Shown here piece by piece: positions 1 to 6,412 of a DNA stretch of 10,027 nt. The stretch is from assembly GCA_902464175.1 (NCBI GenBank), contig CABQHZ010000059.1:1-10027 (forward strand). Direction: 5' to 3'. The stretch is from an uncultured Collinsella sp. GTDB lineage: Bacteria > Actinomycetota > Coriobacteriia > Coriobacteriales > Coriobacteriaceae. The number at the start of each line of letters is the position of its first letter. The first letter of the stretch is position 1. The position numbers were made by a program, and so were the translations under genes. The notes beneath the pieces are model-generated. The model saw only the letters and a list, made by a program, of their open reading frames with translations. It had not been told where the DNA came from and did not search any database.

Positions 1-396
1 TGCGGCGAGGCCGTGGTGTTTTGCGGCATGCACGCTCCGGCGCATCCCATTCCGCGCATTAAGCAGCACGGTGCGCTGTTGGCCAAGGGTCGCCTGACGG
101 GCGTGCAGTTTGAGGCGCTCTTTACCGACGGCCTGTATTTTGAGATTGGTCGCCAGGCGATCGAGACGGCTCAGGCGCTTCGTCGAGTGCTGCACGAGCG
201 CGACTACCAGTTCTTTTTGGAGACGCCCACAAACCAGCAGTTTGTGATTCTGCCCAACGAGGATATGGCCCGCATTCGTGAGCATGCTTCGATCGAGTAC
301 TGGGAAAAGTACGACGAGACCCATACGGTGGTGCGCTTTTGCACCAGCTGGGCCACGACGCAGGAGGACATCGACGCGTTGGCGGCTGTCCTGTAG
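1..396 (+). CDS. Threonine aldolase family protein, C-terminal part (5' end outside window)
   Basis: The frame is open from base 1 and ends at TAG 394-396, giving the last 131 residues. The opening residues CGEAVVF match the segment just after the PLP-binding lysine in low-specificity L-threonine aldolases (beta-eliminating lyase, fold type I), so that lysine should lie just left of the window. The rest fits the small C-terminal domain: a helix with LFTDGLYFEIGRQA, then ETPTNQQFVILPN, then VVRFCTSWATTQEDID, where the Arg is the usual carboxylate-contacting region. The enzyme would cleave threonine or allo-threonine to glycine and acetaldehyde in the cytoplasm. The gene is followed within 20 bases by a strong terminator, so it ends its transcript. 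Assignment is from remembered family motifs; a related PLP lyase is possible. Confidence 0.85.
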   Translation, partial: CGEAVVFCGMHAPAHPIPRIKQHGALLAKGRLTGVQFEALFTDGLYFEIGRQAIETAQALRRVLHERDYQFFLETPTNQQFVILPNEDMARIREHASIEYWEKYDETHTVVRFCTSWATTQEDIDALAAVL

Positions 397-414
397 CTTG
401 ACGTAATGACGAGG

Positions 415-458
415 GGCCGCCCTGCGCCTGGGTTTGGCGCAGGGCGGCCTTTGCTTTT
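415..458 (+). terminator. Rho-independent terminator after threonine aldolase
   Basis: A perfect 14-bp GC-rich stem (415-428 with 436-449, arm GGCCGCCCTGCGCC) with a 7-base loop is followed by TTTGCTTTT. It separates the aldolase from the acetyltransferase gene. Confidence 0.9.
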
Positions 459-474
459 GAGGGAGAGGGGTTGT

Positions 475-1056
475 GTGACCGAGATGTCCGAGCCGACGAT
501 TCGCCTGGCGACGCCCGATGATGCGCCAGCGCTGCTTGCCATCTATGAGCCGTATGTGCGCCAGACGGCGATTACCTGCGAATACGAGGTGCCGAGCGTT
601 GAGGAGTTCGCCGGGCGCATCGAGCGTACGCTCAAGCGCTATCCGTATCTGGTGATGGAGCTGGACGGGCGCCCGGTAGGCTATGCCTATGTGAGCCCGC
701 TCAACAGCCGCGAGGCATACGACTGGTCGGTCGAGACGTCGATCTACCTGGCGCGCGACGTGCGTCACGGCGGGCTGGGCCGCAAGCTGCACGATGCGCT
801 CAAGCAGTGCCTGGTCGCGATGGGCATCACCAACATGTGCGCGCTCATCGCCGTGCCGCACGACAAGGACGACGAGTACCTGACGCACAACAGCCAGGAT
901 TTCCATGCCCATATGGGGTATCGCCTGGTGGGCGCCTTCGATCGCTGCGCCCAAAAGTTCGGCCGCTGGTACGACATGTGCTGGATGGAGCTGGTCCTAG
1001 CCGAGCGCGTCCCTAACCAACCCAAACCAACCTGGTTCCCCGACCTCCTCGCCTAA
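475..1056 (+). CDS. GNAT family N-acetyltransferase, phosphinothricin-acetyltransferase-like
   Basis: A 193-residue single-domain acetyltransferase that would move acetyl from acetyl-CoA to a small amine in the cytoplasm. The N-terminus (TIRLATPDDAPALLAIYEPY) and the segment with YVSPLNSREAYDWSVETSIYL are typical of the PAT/Bar branch. The acetyl-CoA loop is R97-H-G-G-L-G-R103 (motif A), and HMGYRLVGAFDR is the usual motif-B strand and helix. I chose GTG at 475 because GGAG at 462-465 lies 9 bases upstream. ATG 484 is an in-frame alternative. An upstream in-frame ATG at 406 would translate the terminator stem and is unlikely. The true substrate is unknown; PAT-like proteins often act on methionine sulfone or other amino acids. 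It is convergent with gntR, and its stop overlaps the shared hairpin by two bases. Confidence 0.85.
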   Translation: MTEMSEPTIRLATPDDAPALLAIYEPYVRQTAITCEYEVPSVEEFAGRIERTLKRYPYLVMELDGRPVGYAYVSPLNSREAYDWSVETSIYLARDVRHGGLGRKLHDALKQCLVAMGITNMCALIAVPHDKDDEYLTHNSQDFHAHMGYRLVGAFDRCAQKFGRWYDMCWMELVLAERVPNQPKPTWFPDLLA

Positions 1057-1095
1057 AACCACCACAAAGGTGCCTGTCCCCAATGTGGTGGTTTT
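1055..1095. terminator. Bidirectional terminator hairpin, REP-like
   Basis: A perfect 12-bp stem (AAAACCACCACA at 1055-1066 with its complement at 1084-1095) encloses a 17-base loop. It lies between the convergent GNAT and gntR genes. Reading either way the stem ends in TTTT, so it can stop transcripts from both sides. Read on the minus strand the loop is TTGGGGACAGGCACCTT, whose GGGGACAGG core recurs in two other hairpins in this window, so it is probably also a copy of a dispersed palindromic repeat. Confidence 0.75.
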
Positions 1096-1103
1096 GGTGT
1101 TGG

Positions 1104-1826
1104 TTAGCCGATGGGCTCGGTGTATTTGGCGCGGTCGGTGCGTTGGATGCGCTTGGAGACATGGAGCGGGCGGCCGTCGGTGTCGTAGACGTAGTCGGTG
1201 ATCAGGATCAGCGCCTGCCCGCGCTCAACGTTGAGCAAAAACGCCTCGTTTTGCGAGGCATAGCACACCTCAAAGGTCTTGTGCCCCTGTGCCGGCGCGC
1301 GATGGAATTCCTGGCGCAGCGTGGCGTAGAGCGAACCGTTGATATCGCGATCGATGAGCGACCCAAAGCTTGGCGGCAAATAGGTGGTCTCCAGGCACAG
1401 TGGCGCATCGTCCAGGTAACGCAGGCGGACAAGTTTGACAAGCTTGCTGCCCACGGTAGCGTCAAAGAACTTGGCTATGCTGCCGGCCGCCTTGGCAAAG
1501 CCCGAGTCCACGGTGCGCGTGGTGGGCTTCATGCCCTGGCCCTGTACCTGTGCCGTGTAGCTCGAAAACACCAGGTTGTTCTCGTGGAGCGCTGGCGTGT
1601 CGGCCACAAAGGCGCCACGTCCGCGCTCGGTGCGCACCAGGCCCTCGTCAACTAACACCTTAAGCGCGTGGCGCACGGTGCTGCGCGACAGCCCCGATTC
1701 GTCCATGAGTTCCATCTCGGACGGCAGCTTGTCTTCGCGCGCGTAGACGCCGGCGGCGATGCGGTCGCGCAGCGTACCCGCCAGACGCTCGTATTGGGCC
1801 AAATTCTTTTTTGACGACGTGCTCAT
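1104..1826 (-). CDS. GntR family (HutC/FarR subfamily) transcriptional regulator with UTRA domain
   Basis: A 240-residue regulator, normal length for this subfamily. Residues about 10-75 form the winged helix: KLPSEMEL at 33-40, recognition helix SRSTVRHAL at 47-55, and wing GRGAF at 69-73. Residues about 88-235 form the UTRA effector domain, with the typical LETTYLPPSFG and late RIQRTDRAKYT segments. UTRA regulators usually sense a sugar phosphate or related metabolite and release DNA when bound. The gene is divergent from the first SIS deglycase, and candidate operators fill the space between. One begins 11 bases upstream of this start, so self-repression is likely. The natural candidate effector is the 6-phosphate made by the neighbouring PTS (inference). 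The ATG is preceded only by a weak AGG 8-9 bases upstream. Confidence 0.88.
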   Translation of the reverse strand: MSTSSKKNLAQYERLAGTLRDRIAAGVYAREDKLPSEMELMDESGLSRSTVRHALKVLVDEGLVRTERGRGAFVADTPALHENNLVFSSYTAQVQGQGMKPTTRTVDSGFAKAAGSIAKFFDATVGSKLVKLVRLRYLDDAPLCLETTYLPPSFGSLIDRDINGSLYATLRQEFHRAPAQGHKTFEVCYASQNEAFLLNVERGQALILITDYVYDTDGRPLHVSKRIQRTDRAKYTEPIG

Positions 1827-1836
1827 GCGAACAACC

Positions 1837-1854
1837 TGTATCTAACTTGTATGC
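1837..1854. promoter_or_regulatory. Candidate GntR operator O1, next to gntR start
   Basis: TGTATCTAACTTGTATGC contains TGTAT twice with an 11-base period, so both lie on the same helix face. It matches O3 near the deglycase gene at 17 of 18 positions. It lies 11-28 bases upstream of the gntR start. Read on the minus strand, weak TTGGTT and GATACA hexamers, 18 bases apart, overlap it. Binding by the divergent GntR protein is inferred. Confidence 0.55.
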
Positions 1855-1869
1855 TTACTGAACCAAGCA

Positions 1870-1882
1870 TGTATCCAACATG
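1870..1882. promoter_or_regulatory. Candidate partial GntR operator O2
   Basis: TGTATCCAACATG matches the first part of O1 and O3 (TGTAT.TAACTTG) with few differences. It begins 33 bases, about three helical turns, from O1. It lacks the second TGTATGC half and is therefore weaker. Confidence 0.35.
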
Positions 1883-1947
1883 ACAACAAAACCGCTGGTA
1901 ATGGCTTGCCGAAAACTTTACCAGCAAAAATTTCTAAGACAAATATA

Positions 1948-1960
1948 GCATACAACTAGT
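1948..1960. promoter_or_regulatory. Candidate inverted half operator
   Basis: GCATACAACTAGT reads TTGTATGC on the minus strand, the same half-site that ends O1 and O3 but in the opposite orientation. It adjoins an AT-rich stretch with TATAGC that may be part of the deglycase promoter. Function is inferred from similarity only. Confidence 0.35.
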
Positions 1961-1976
1961 CGACATCGCCAAAACA

Positions 1977-1994
1977 TGTATGTAACTTGTATGC
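1977..1994. promoter_or_regulatory. Candidate GntR operator O3, upstream of first deglycase
   Basis: TGTATGTAACTTGTATGC differs from O1 at one base. It lies 39-56 bases upstream of the deglycase ATG, where a repressor would block a promoter or early transcription. The near-exact repeat at both ends of the divergent intergenic region is the strongest sign that this is the binding site of the GntR protein. Confidence 0.55.
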
Positions 1995-2032
1995 CATCGA
2001 CAGCATCAAACGAGAAGAAAGGCTGATGCACG

Positions 2033-3026
2033 ATGACTACTCAGGAACAGGTTAAGGACGTCGTATCCCAGGTTTTGGCTGACAAGGCAGACAAGGGCGG
2101 CATCAAGCGCGTCGTGTGGATTGGCGCCGGCGGATCCAACGGCGGCAACTATCCTGCCCAGTACTTTATGGAGCACGAGGCTACGCAGGTCGTGAGCTCC
2201 AGCTACACCAGCAACGAGTTCGTGCACGCAACCCCTGCCTACGTCAACGAGAGCACCCTGGCCGTCGTCGTGTCCATGCGCGGCACCAAGGAGACCATCG
2301 TCGCCGCCCAGGTCGCCAAGGACCACGGCGCCAGCACCATCGCCATCTATGTTGACGAGTCCGGCCTCACCGAGGTCTGCGACTACAAGGTCCAGTACGA
2401 CAGCTTGGCCGTCGACGAGTCCTGCATGGGCCGTACCAACTCCGCCGTCGTGACCATGATCGCCATGGAGCTCACACAGCAGACCGAGGGTTATGCCGAG
2501 TACGAGACCGCTATGGCCGCGTTCGACCTGGTCGACCCCATCTATCGCAAGGCCGTCGAGTACACCCGTCCGCTCGCTGCCAAGTGGGCCGAGCAGAACG
2601 CCGACAAGCCCTGCATCAACGTCATGGCTCAGGGTCCGCTCTTTGGTGCCGCCTACGTCTTTAGCATCTGCAACGTGCAGGAGATGCTGCAGATCGACTC
2701 CTGCACCAATCAACACCTGCGACTTCTTCCACGGCCCCTTCGAGATCCTGGACAAGCGCACCTCGCTGTTCCAGCTCATCAGCGTCGGCCGCAGCCGCTG
2801 CAACGACGAGCGCGGCATTCGCTTCGTCAACCAGTACGGTGGCGAGCGCGTCTATCAGCTCGACGCCAAGGAGCTCGGCCTCAACGACATCAAGGACAGC
2901 GTGAGCGAGTACTTCAACCACCTGATCTTCGCTCCGATCCTCAACAACGTTTACATGCGTGCGCTTTCCGCCGTCACCCACAAGGACTACATGACGCGCC
3001 GCTACATGTGGAAGCTCGATTACTAG
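2033..3026 (+). pseudogene. SIS-domain sugar-amine-6-phosphate deglycase (FrlB/GfrE-like), frameshifted
   Basis: The reading frame from ATG 2033 (AAAGG at 2018-2022, 10-base spacing) encodes a normal SIS deglycase for 226 residues, with WIGAGGSNGG at 29-38, TSNEF at 59-63 and SMRGTKET at 81-88. It then loses similarity. The rest of the protein continues in the +1 frame from 2712 (NTCDFFHGPFE) to TAG 3024-3026 and ends MTRRYMWKLDY. Removing one A at 2708-2709 restores CTINTCDFF and a 330-residue protein that aligns without gaps around this point with the intact paralog at 7442. The unshifted frame would give an abnormal 437-residue chimera ending at 3346. The family splits fructoselysine- or glucoselysine-type 6-phosphates into sugar phosphate and amino acid. 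The downstream half is undecayed, so the lesion is recent or a sequencing error. It is transcribed divergently from gntR. Confidence 0.82.
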
Positions 3027-3034
3027 GGATTAGT

Positions 3035-3058
3035 TCCGCCGTTCTACCGAACGGCGGA
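3035..3058 (+). other. Hairpin just after deglycase stop
   Basis: A 10-bp perfect stem, TCCGCCGTTC (3035-3044) with GAACGGCGGA (3049-3058), has a TACC loop. It begins 8 bases after the stop but has no T-tract. It may protect the 3' end or assist the terminator 50 bases further on. Confidence 0.5.
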
Positions 3059-3105
3059 CCGGTCGACGCTGCGCGCCCGGCATTTGGCCAATCTGCCGTT
3101 CAATT

Positions 3106-3135
3106 TCAAAGGCGCGACCAGAAGGTCAGCGCCTT
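3106..3135 (+). terminator. Rho-independent terminator of first deglycase transcript
   Basis: AAAGGCGC (3106-3113) plus GACC pairs with GGTC plus GCGCCTTT (3127-3134) around an AGAA loop, with one bulged A at 3126, followed by TTTTCATTT. It ends the first deglycase unit, so the PTS genes downstream need their own promoter. Confidence 0.75.
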
Positions 3136-3217
3136 TTCATTTCACGGCACCTTGGCTCAAATGACGGGCGCTCGCTGGCTTTGCCAAAACATCGGCGTTC
3201 CCGTGCTTGTCAAGGGG

Positions 3218-3284
3218 TTGGTGCAAGGGGGTCAGGTTTATATGCACCAAGTTGGTGCATATAAACCTGACCCCCTTGCACCAA
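3218..3284. repeat. Perfect 67-bp palindrome made of two inverted REP-like hairpins
   Basis: Bases 3218-3250 and 3252-3284 are exact reverse complements (33 bp) around a single G at 3251. Each arm is itself a hairpin: TTGGTGCA and TGCACCAA (8 bp) around a 17-base loop AGGGGGTCAGGTTTATA in the left arm. The loop has the same length, and the same GGGG(A/T)CAGG core at the same offset, as the hairpin at 1055-1095. The layout resembles paired REP units (BIMEs) that are mobilised in trans by REP-associated Y1 transposases. No transposase gene is seen here. Confidence 0.85.
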
Positions 3285-3310
3285 TGATTTCCCGTTCGTC
3301 GATTTCGGTC

Positions 3311-3337
3311 TTGATAAATGTATATAACGACTATAAC
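3311..3337 (+). promoter_or_regulatory. Candidate promoter of EamA permease
   Basis: TTGATA (3311-3316) and TATAAC (3332-3337) resemble -35 and -10 boxes, with a short 15-base spacer. TATAACG occurs twice, at 3323 and 3332. A start site from this -10 would fall near 3344, at the upstream ATG 3343, which supports the TTG start at 3379. Confidence 0.35.
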
Positions 3338-3378
3338 GTAGTATGAAACATATTGGTAACAAAGCCAGGGAGGCTACG

Positions 3379-4461
3379 TTGAAGAGAAGCAATCTGGGCT
3401 ATGTGTTGGTGCTGATCGCTGCGCTTATGTGGGGCACCATCGGAATCTACGTCAACGGCATCTCGGCCATGGGCATTACGTCCCAAAGCATGGCGGCCTT
3501 CCGTCTGCTGGTCGGCGCTCTTATCCTGGCGCCCGTGCTGGCGTTTATGGGTTGCCGCCCGGGCGAGGGGACCACGACGGCCCCGGGTCCGCTGGCCCTG
3601 TTTAAGGCGAGCCCCAAAGAGCTCATCCCCTGCGCGCTCGTCGGCATCATCGGCCTTGCCACCGCCAACACACTCTATTACGAGTGCATGCGCGAGGTGG
3701 GCATGTCCACGGCGTCGGTTTTGCTCTACACCTCGCCGGTCTTTGGCTGCATCCTGGGCCGCATACTCTATAAAGAGCGCGTCACGTCGGTAAAGCTCGT
3801 GGCCATCGCCTGTAACATCCTGGGCTGCGTGCTCGCGGTAACGAACGGCGACCTGTCGGGTTTCCATTTCTCGGTTTGGGGCGTCACCTCGGGTGTCATC
3901 GCCGGACTGTGCGGCGCGCTGCTAGCGGTGTTCAGCCGCATAGCGACCAAAACCGTGCACCCGCTGGCTGTCACCTTTTGGGGCTTCGTCTTTGGCGGCG
4001 CGGTTATGGCGGCCATCACGGCCCCGTGGCCCGATATGGCGGCTGCCATGTCGACACAGCTTATCTTGTTGTTCGCGGGCTTTGGCCTGATTCCCACGGC
4101 CGTCGCCTACATCCTGTATATGCAGGGCCTGTCCATGGGGCTCGAGACGTCGAAGGTCCCGGTCGTGATGTCGTTCGAGACGGTGGTTACCGTGCTGCTG
4201 GGCATCGGCATCTATGCCGAGTCCGCCGGCGCCGTCAAGGTCCTGGGCATCGTGTTGGTGCTCTCGTCCATCCTGATCATGAACACCGACTTCTCCAAGC
4301 TGCGCAACAGTGCCTTTGTCGGCCATATCGTTGAGAGCATGACCTTTAAGCCCAACGCGTGGTGGACGGAGAAATCGCAGGACATGGATCTGTTCCGCGA
4401 GCGCACGGGCATTGCGCTGGAGCCCACCGTGCAGGAAAGCCCCTGGTACTTCGTGCGATAG
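3379..4461 (+). CDS. DMT superfamily permease with two EamA domains and a long C-terminal tail
   Basis: A 360-residue inner-membrane transporter with about ten hydrophobic segments. The two EamA repeats are at about 5-150 and 165-302. Each ends in the typical signature: YTSPVFGCILGRILYKERVT at 117-136 and SFETVVTVLLGIGIYAESAG at 265-284. I chose TTG 3379 because AGGGAGG at 3367-3373 lies 5 bases upstream and the protein then begins MKRSNLGYVLVLIAALMWG, as family members do. ATG 3343 has no ribosome binding site. The family exports amino acids or other metabolites; the substrate is not shown here. Its place before the PTS raises the idea that it exports the amino acid freed by the deglycases (speculative). 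Residues 303-360 are a soluble tail, ending QESPWYFVR, that most EamA proteins of about 300 residues lack. Confidence 0.88.
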   Translation: MKRSNLGYVLVLIAALMWGTIGIYVNGISAMGITSQSMAAFRLLVGALILAPVLAFMGCRPGEGTTTAPGPLALFKASPKELIPCALVGIIGLATANTLYYECMREVGMSTASVLLYTSPVFGCILGRILYKERVTSVKLVAIACNILGCVLAVTNGDLSGFHFSVWGVTSGVIAGLCGALLAVFSRIATKTVHPLAVTFWGFVFGGAVMAAITAPWPDMAAAMSTQLILLFAGFGLIPTAVAYILYMQGLSMGLETSKVPVVMSFETVVTVLLGIGIYAESAGAVKVLGIVLVLSSILIMNTDFSKLRNSAFVGHIVESMTFKPNAWWTEKSQDMDLFRERTGIALEPTVQESPWYFVR

Positions 4462-4591
4462 GGGATTGCGCGCGGTGTCTGACCTGGGGTTATCCAGCCA
4501 GCGCCGGCCTGCGCGGCCCCAACGTTTCAAGTACGTTAAACCCGTCAACGGTCGATTTTCACCGGTAAACGGTCTTTATACTAATTAGCAA

Positions 4592-4628
4592 TATAAGCAA
4601 CGTATAAGACGTTATAATGACCATAACG
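4592..4628 (+). promoter_or_regulatory. Candidate promoter and regulatory region of PTS operon
   Basis: The 183 bases between the EamA and EIIAB genes turn AT-rich from about 4575. A perfect TATAAT lies at 4613-4618 with no good -35 at 17 bases, which suggests activator dependence. TATAAG at 4592 and 4603 precede it at 11- and 10-base steps. CGTTAT (4610-4615) and ATAACG (4623-4628) form an inverted repeat over and after the -10. The earlier part, 4462-4574, holds only a weak GC-rich hairpin near 4495-4518 without a T-tract, and I see no clear terminator there, so read-through from the EamA gene is possible. Confidence 0.45.
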
Positions 4629-4644
4629 AAAAGGAGGAGGCAAG

Positions 4645-5568
4645 ATGAATCAGATCATTCTCGCATCTCATGGCGGCCTGGCCGCAGGTGCCAAAGACAC
4701 GCTCGAGATGGTTCTCGGCGACGTGTCGAACGTCCACGTCGTGTCGCTTGCTCGTGACGACAAGGAGCCCATCACCAACAAGGTGGACGCCATGATCGCC
4801 ACGTTCAACGCGGACGACACCGTCTATGTGCTGACCGATATGCTCGGCAGCTCGGTCAACAACAACATGGTCGAGCTTTCCAAGAACGGCACGAAGTTCA
4901 CGGTTGTCAGCGGTTTCAACATTCCGCTGGCACTGACGCTTGCTATGAGCCCCGTCCCCGTCAAGGGTGCCGAGCTCGCGGCCCTCATCAACGAGGCCCG
5001 CACCGGTCTGACCAACCCCAACGCACCGGTCGAGGTCGCCGCGGCTCCCGCCAAGAAGGCTAAGGCGCCCCGTCACAGCTCCGGTCCCGCCAAGATCGTC
5101 CTCGCACGTCTTGACTACCGTCTGCTGCACGGCCAGGTCGTCTTTACCTGGACCACCAAGGTCCAGGCCGAGCGCATCATCGTCGTCGACAACGCTGCCG
5201 CCAACGATGACATCAAGAAGGGCGCTCTTAAGCTGGCCAAGCCCCAGGGCGTGCGCCTGAACGTCTTCACCGTCGAGCGTGCCCTCGCCAAGATGGACAA
5301 GCTCAACACCCTCGGTGAGCGCGTCATGTTCGTCTTTGGCAACACGGCCGAGATGCTGCAGTTCTGCCAGGGCTACAAGCTCGACGCCATCAACCTGGGC
5401 GCCACCGCCAATCACGACGGTGCCGATCAGGTCGGCGGCAAGGACAGCTCCGTCTTCCTCGACGCCACCCAGAAGGCCGACGTCAACCAGCTGCTCGACA
5501 TGGGCATCAAGCTCTACGTCCAGCAGACCCCTACGTATCAGAGCGTCGACATCGACGCCAAGCTGTAA
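4645..5568 (+). CDS. PTS mannose-family EIIAB component (fused)
   Basis: A 307-residue cytoplasmic phosphotransfer protein of the E. coli ManX arrangement. The IIA domain (about 1-122) starts MNQIILASHGGLA, where His9 accepts phosphate from HPr, and has TDMLGSS at 64-70. An Ala/Pro/Lys-rich linker spans about 127-149. The IIB domain (about 150-307) has LDYRLLHGQV at 156-165, where His162 passes phosphate to the sugar. It has a strong AAGGAGGAGG ribosome binding site at 4631-4640. EIIC follows after 36 bases, then EIID, so the three form one operon. IIB specificity residues do not reveal the sugar. The two FrlB-like enzymes nearby suggest a fructosyl- or glucosyl-amine rather than mannose. HPr and enzyme I must be encoded elsewhere. 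Confidence 0.93.
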   Translation: MNQIILASHGGLAAGAKDTLEMVLGDVSNVHVVSLARDDKEPITNKVDAMIATFNADDTVYVLTDMLGSSVNNNMVELSKNGTKFTVVSGFNIPLALTLAMSPVPVKGAELAALINEARTGLTNPNAPVEVAAAPAKKAKAPRHSSGPAKIVLARLDYRLLHGQVVFTWTTKVQAERIIVVDNAAANDDIKKGALKLAKPQGVRLNVFTVERALAKMDKLNTLGERVMFVFGNTAEMLQFCQGYKLDAINLGATANHDGADQVGGKDSSVFLDATQKADVNQLLDMGIKLYVQQTPTYQSVDIDAKL

Positions 5569-5573
5569 TCAAC

Positions 5574-5587
5574 CAGGCTTTTGCCTG
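5574..5587 (+). other. Small hairpin between EIIAB and EIIC genes
   Basis: CAGGC, TTTT, GCCTG forms a 5-bp stem between the EIIAB stop and the EIIC ribosome binding site (AAAGGAG at 5592-5598). It may tune mRNA stability or EIIC translation, but is short enough to be chance. Confidence 0.3.
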
Positions 5588-5604
5588 ACTGAAAGGAGAA
5601 GGGT

Positions 5605-6399
5605 ATGAATACGTTCATCAGTGCGGTGCTCGTCGGCCTCGTCGGCGTGTTCTGCATGTGGGACTCCCGCCTGCTCGGCCGTCTTAACTTCGAGCAGCCC
5701 CTCGTTGGCGCTACGCTCGTCGGTCTGCTGCTGGGCGATGTGCCCACCGGCCTTGCCGTCGGTGCCGCCGTCGAGCTCGTGTCCATGGGCCTGGTGCAGG
5801 TCGGCGCCGCCGTTCCGCCCGATATGGTCCTGGGCGGCATCGTGGCCGCTGCCTTTGCTTGCCTGACCGATGCTTCCGCCGAGACCGCCATGACGATTGC
5901 CATCCCGGTCGCCGTCCTGGGTCAGCTCCTCGGCATCGTGTTCCGTTCCATCATCGCCGTCCTCACCCATGTGGCCGATAACGCGATCGATAACGGCAAG
6001 TTCAAGACCGCCTACCGCATGCACATCTGCGCTGGCTCCGGTCTGTACGCCATCATGTACTTCCTGCCGATCTTCCTGGCCGTCTTTGTTGGCACCGACT
6101 TGGTTCAGGCCATCGTCAACATGGTTCCCGAGTGGCTGTCCACTGGTCTTAACGTTTCGACCAAGATCATGACCGCCTACGGCTTGGCCCTGCTGCTCAC
6201 CATGATGATCAAGAAGGGTATGACTCCGTTCCTGTTCATCGGTTTCCTGCTCGCCGCTTACCTCAACCTGTCCGTCATCGCGGTCGCTCTGATCGGTGTG
6301 TGCCTGGCTGTCGTCTTCATGGGCTTCAAGTTCAACGGTTCCCATGCAGCCGCCGGTGTCGATTCCGACTACGATCCGCTCGAAGACGACGAAGACTAA
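5605..6399 (+). CDS. PTS mannose-family EIIC component
   Basis: A 264-residue integral membrane protein, normal for EIIC of the mannose/fructose/sorbose family. With EIID it forms the sugar channel. Hydrophobic segments run through most of the length. VGAAVPPD at 66-73, just after AVGAAVELVSMGLVQ, matches the conserved EIIC segment in which acidic and Pro residues line the substrate path. The last 12 residues are strongly acidic (DSDYDPLEDDED) and should be cytoplasmic. The start ATG 5605 has AAAGGAG 6 bases upstream. The stop TAA (6397-6399) overlaps the EIID ribosome binding site AAGGAGGA (6398-6405), so translation of the two is probably coupled. Confidence 0.93.
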   Translation: MNTFISAVLVGLVGVFCMWDSRLLGRLNFEQPLVGATLVGLLLGDVPTGLAVGAAVELVSMGLVQVGAAVPPDMVLGGIVAAAFACLTDASAETAMTIAIPVAVLGQLLGIVFRSIIAVLTHVADNAIDNGKFKTAYRMHICAGSGLYAIMYFLPIFLAVFVGTDLVQAIVNMVPEWLSTGLNVSTKIMTAYGLALLLTMMIKKGMTPFLFIGFLLAAYLNLSVIAVALIGVCLAVVFMGFKFNGSHAAAGVDSDYDPLEDDED

Positions 6400-6412
6400 G
6401 GAGGAACACACT

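Noticed and set aside
1896..1910. Sigma-54-like promoter (TGG...TTGCC), considered because some mannose-family PTS operons use LevR and sigma-54
   Set aside because: The distance between the GG and GC elements is 11 rather than 12 bases, no LevR-type activator is present, and this lineage is not known for sigma-54.
2702..2715. Programmed ribosomal frameshifting in the first deglycase
   Set aside because: I see no slippery run, upstream Shine-Dalgarno-like stimulator or stable downstream structure. The paralog is made from one frame. A one-base insertion or sequence error is simpler.
2006..2830. Minus-strand reading frames of 200-300 residues over the first deglycase, EIIAB and EIIC genes
   Set aside because: All are shadows of strongly supported plus-strand genes, with no ribosome binding sites or recognisable domains.
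3218..3284. CRISPR-like or attachment-site interpretation of the repeated TTGGTGCA and TGCACCAA blocks
   Set aside because: The blocks form two hairpins in inverted arrangement with identical loops, not direct repeats with variable spacers, and there is no integrase or Cas gene in the window.
2033..3346. A continuous 437-residue reading frame from the first deglycase start
   Set aside because: After residue 226 the frame is Arg/Pro-rich and has no family similarity, whereas the +1 frame carries the conserved C-terminal half. The long frame is a by-product of high GC and the frameshift.
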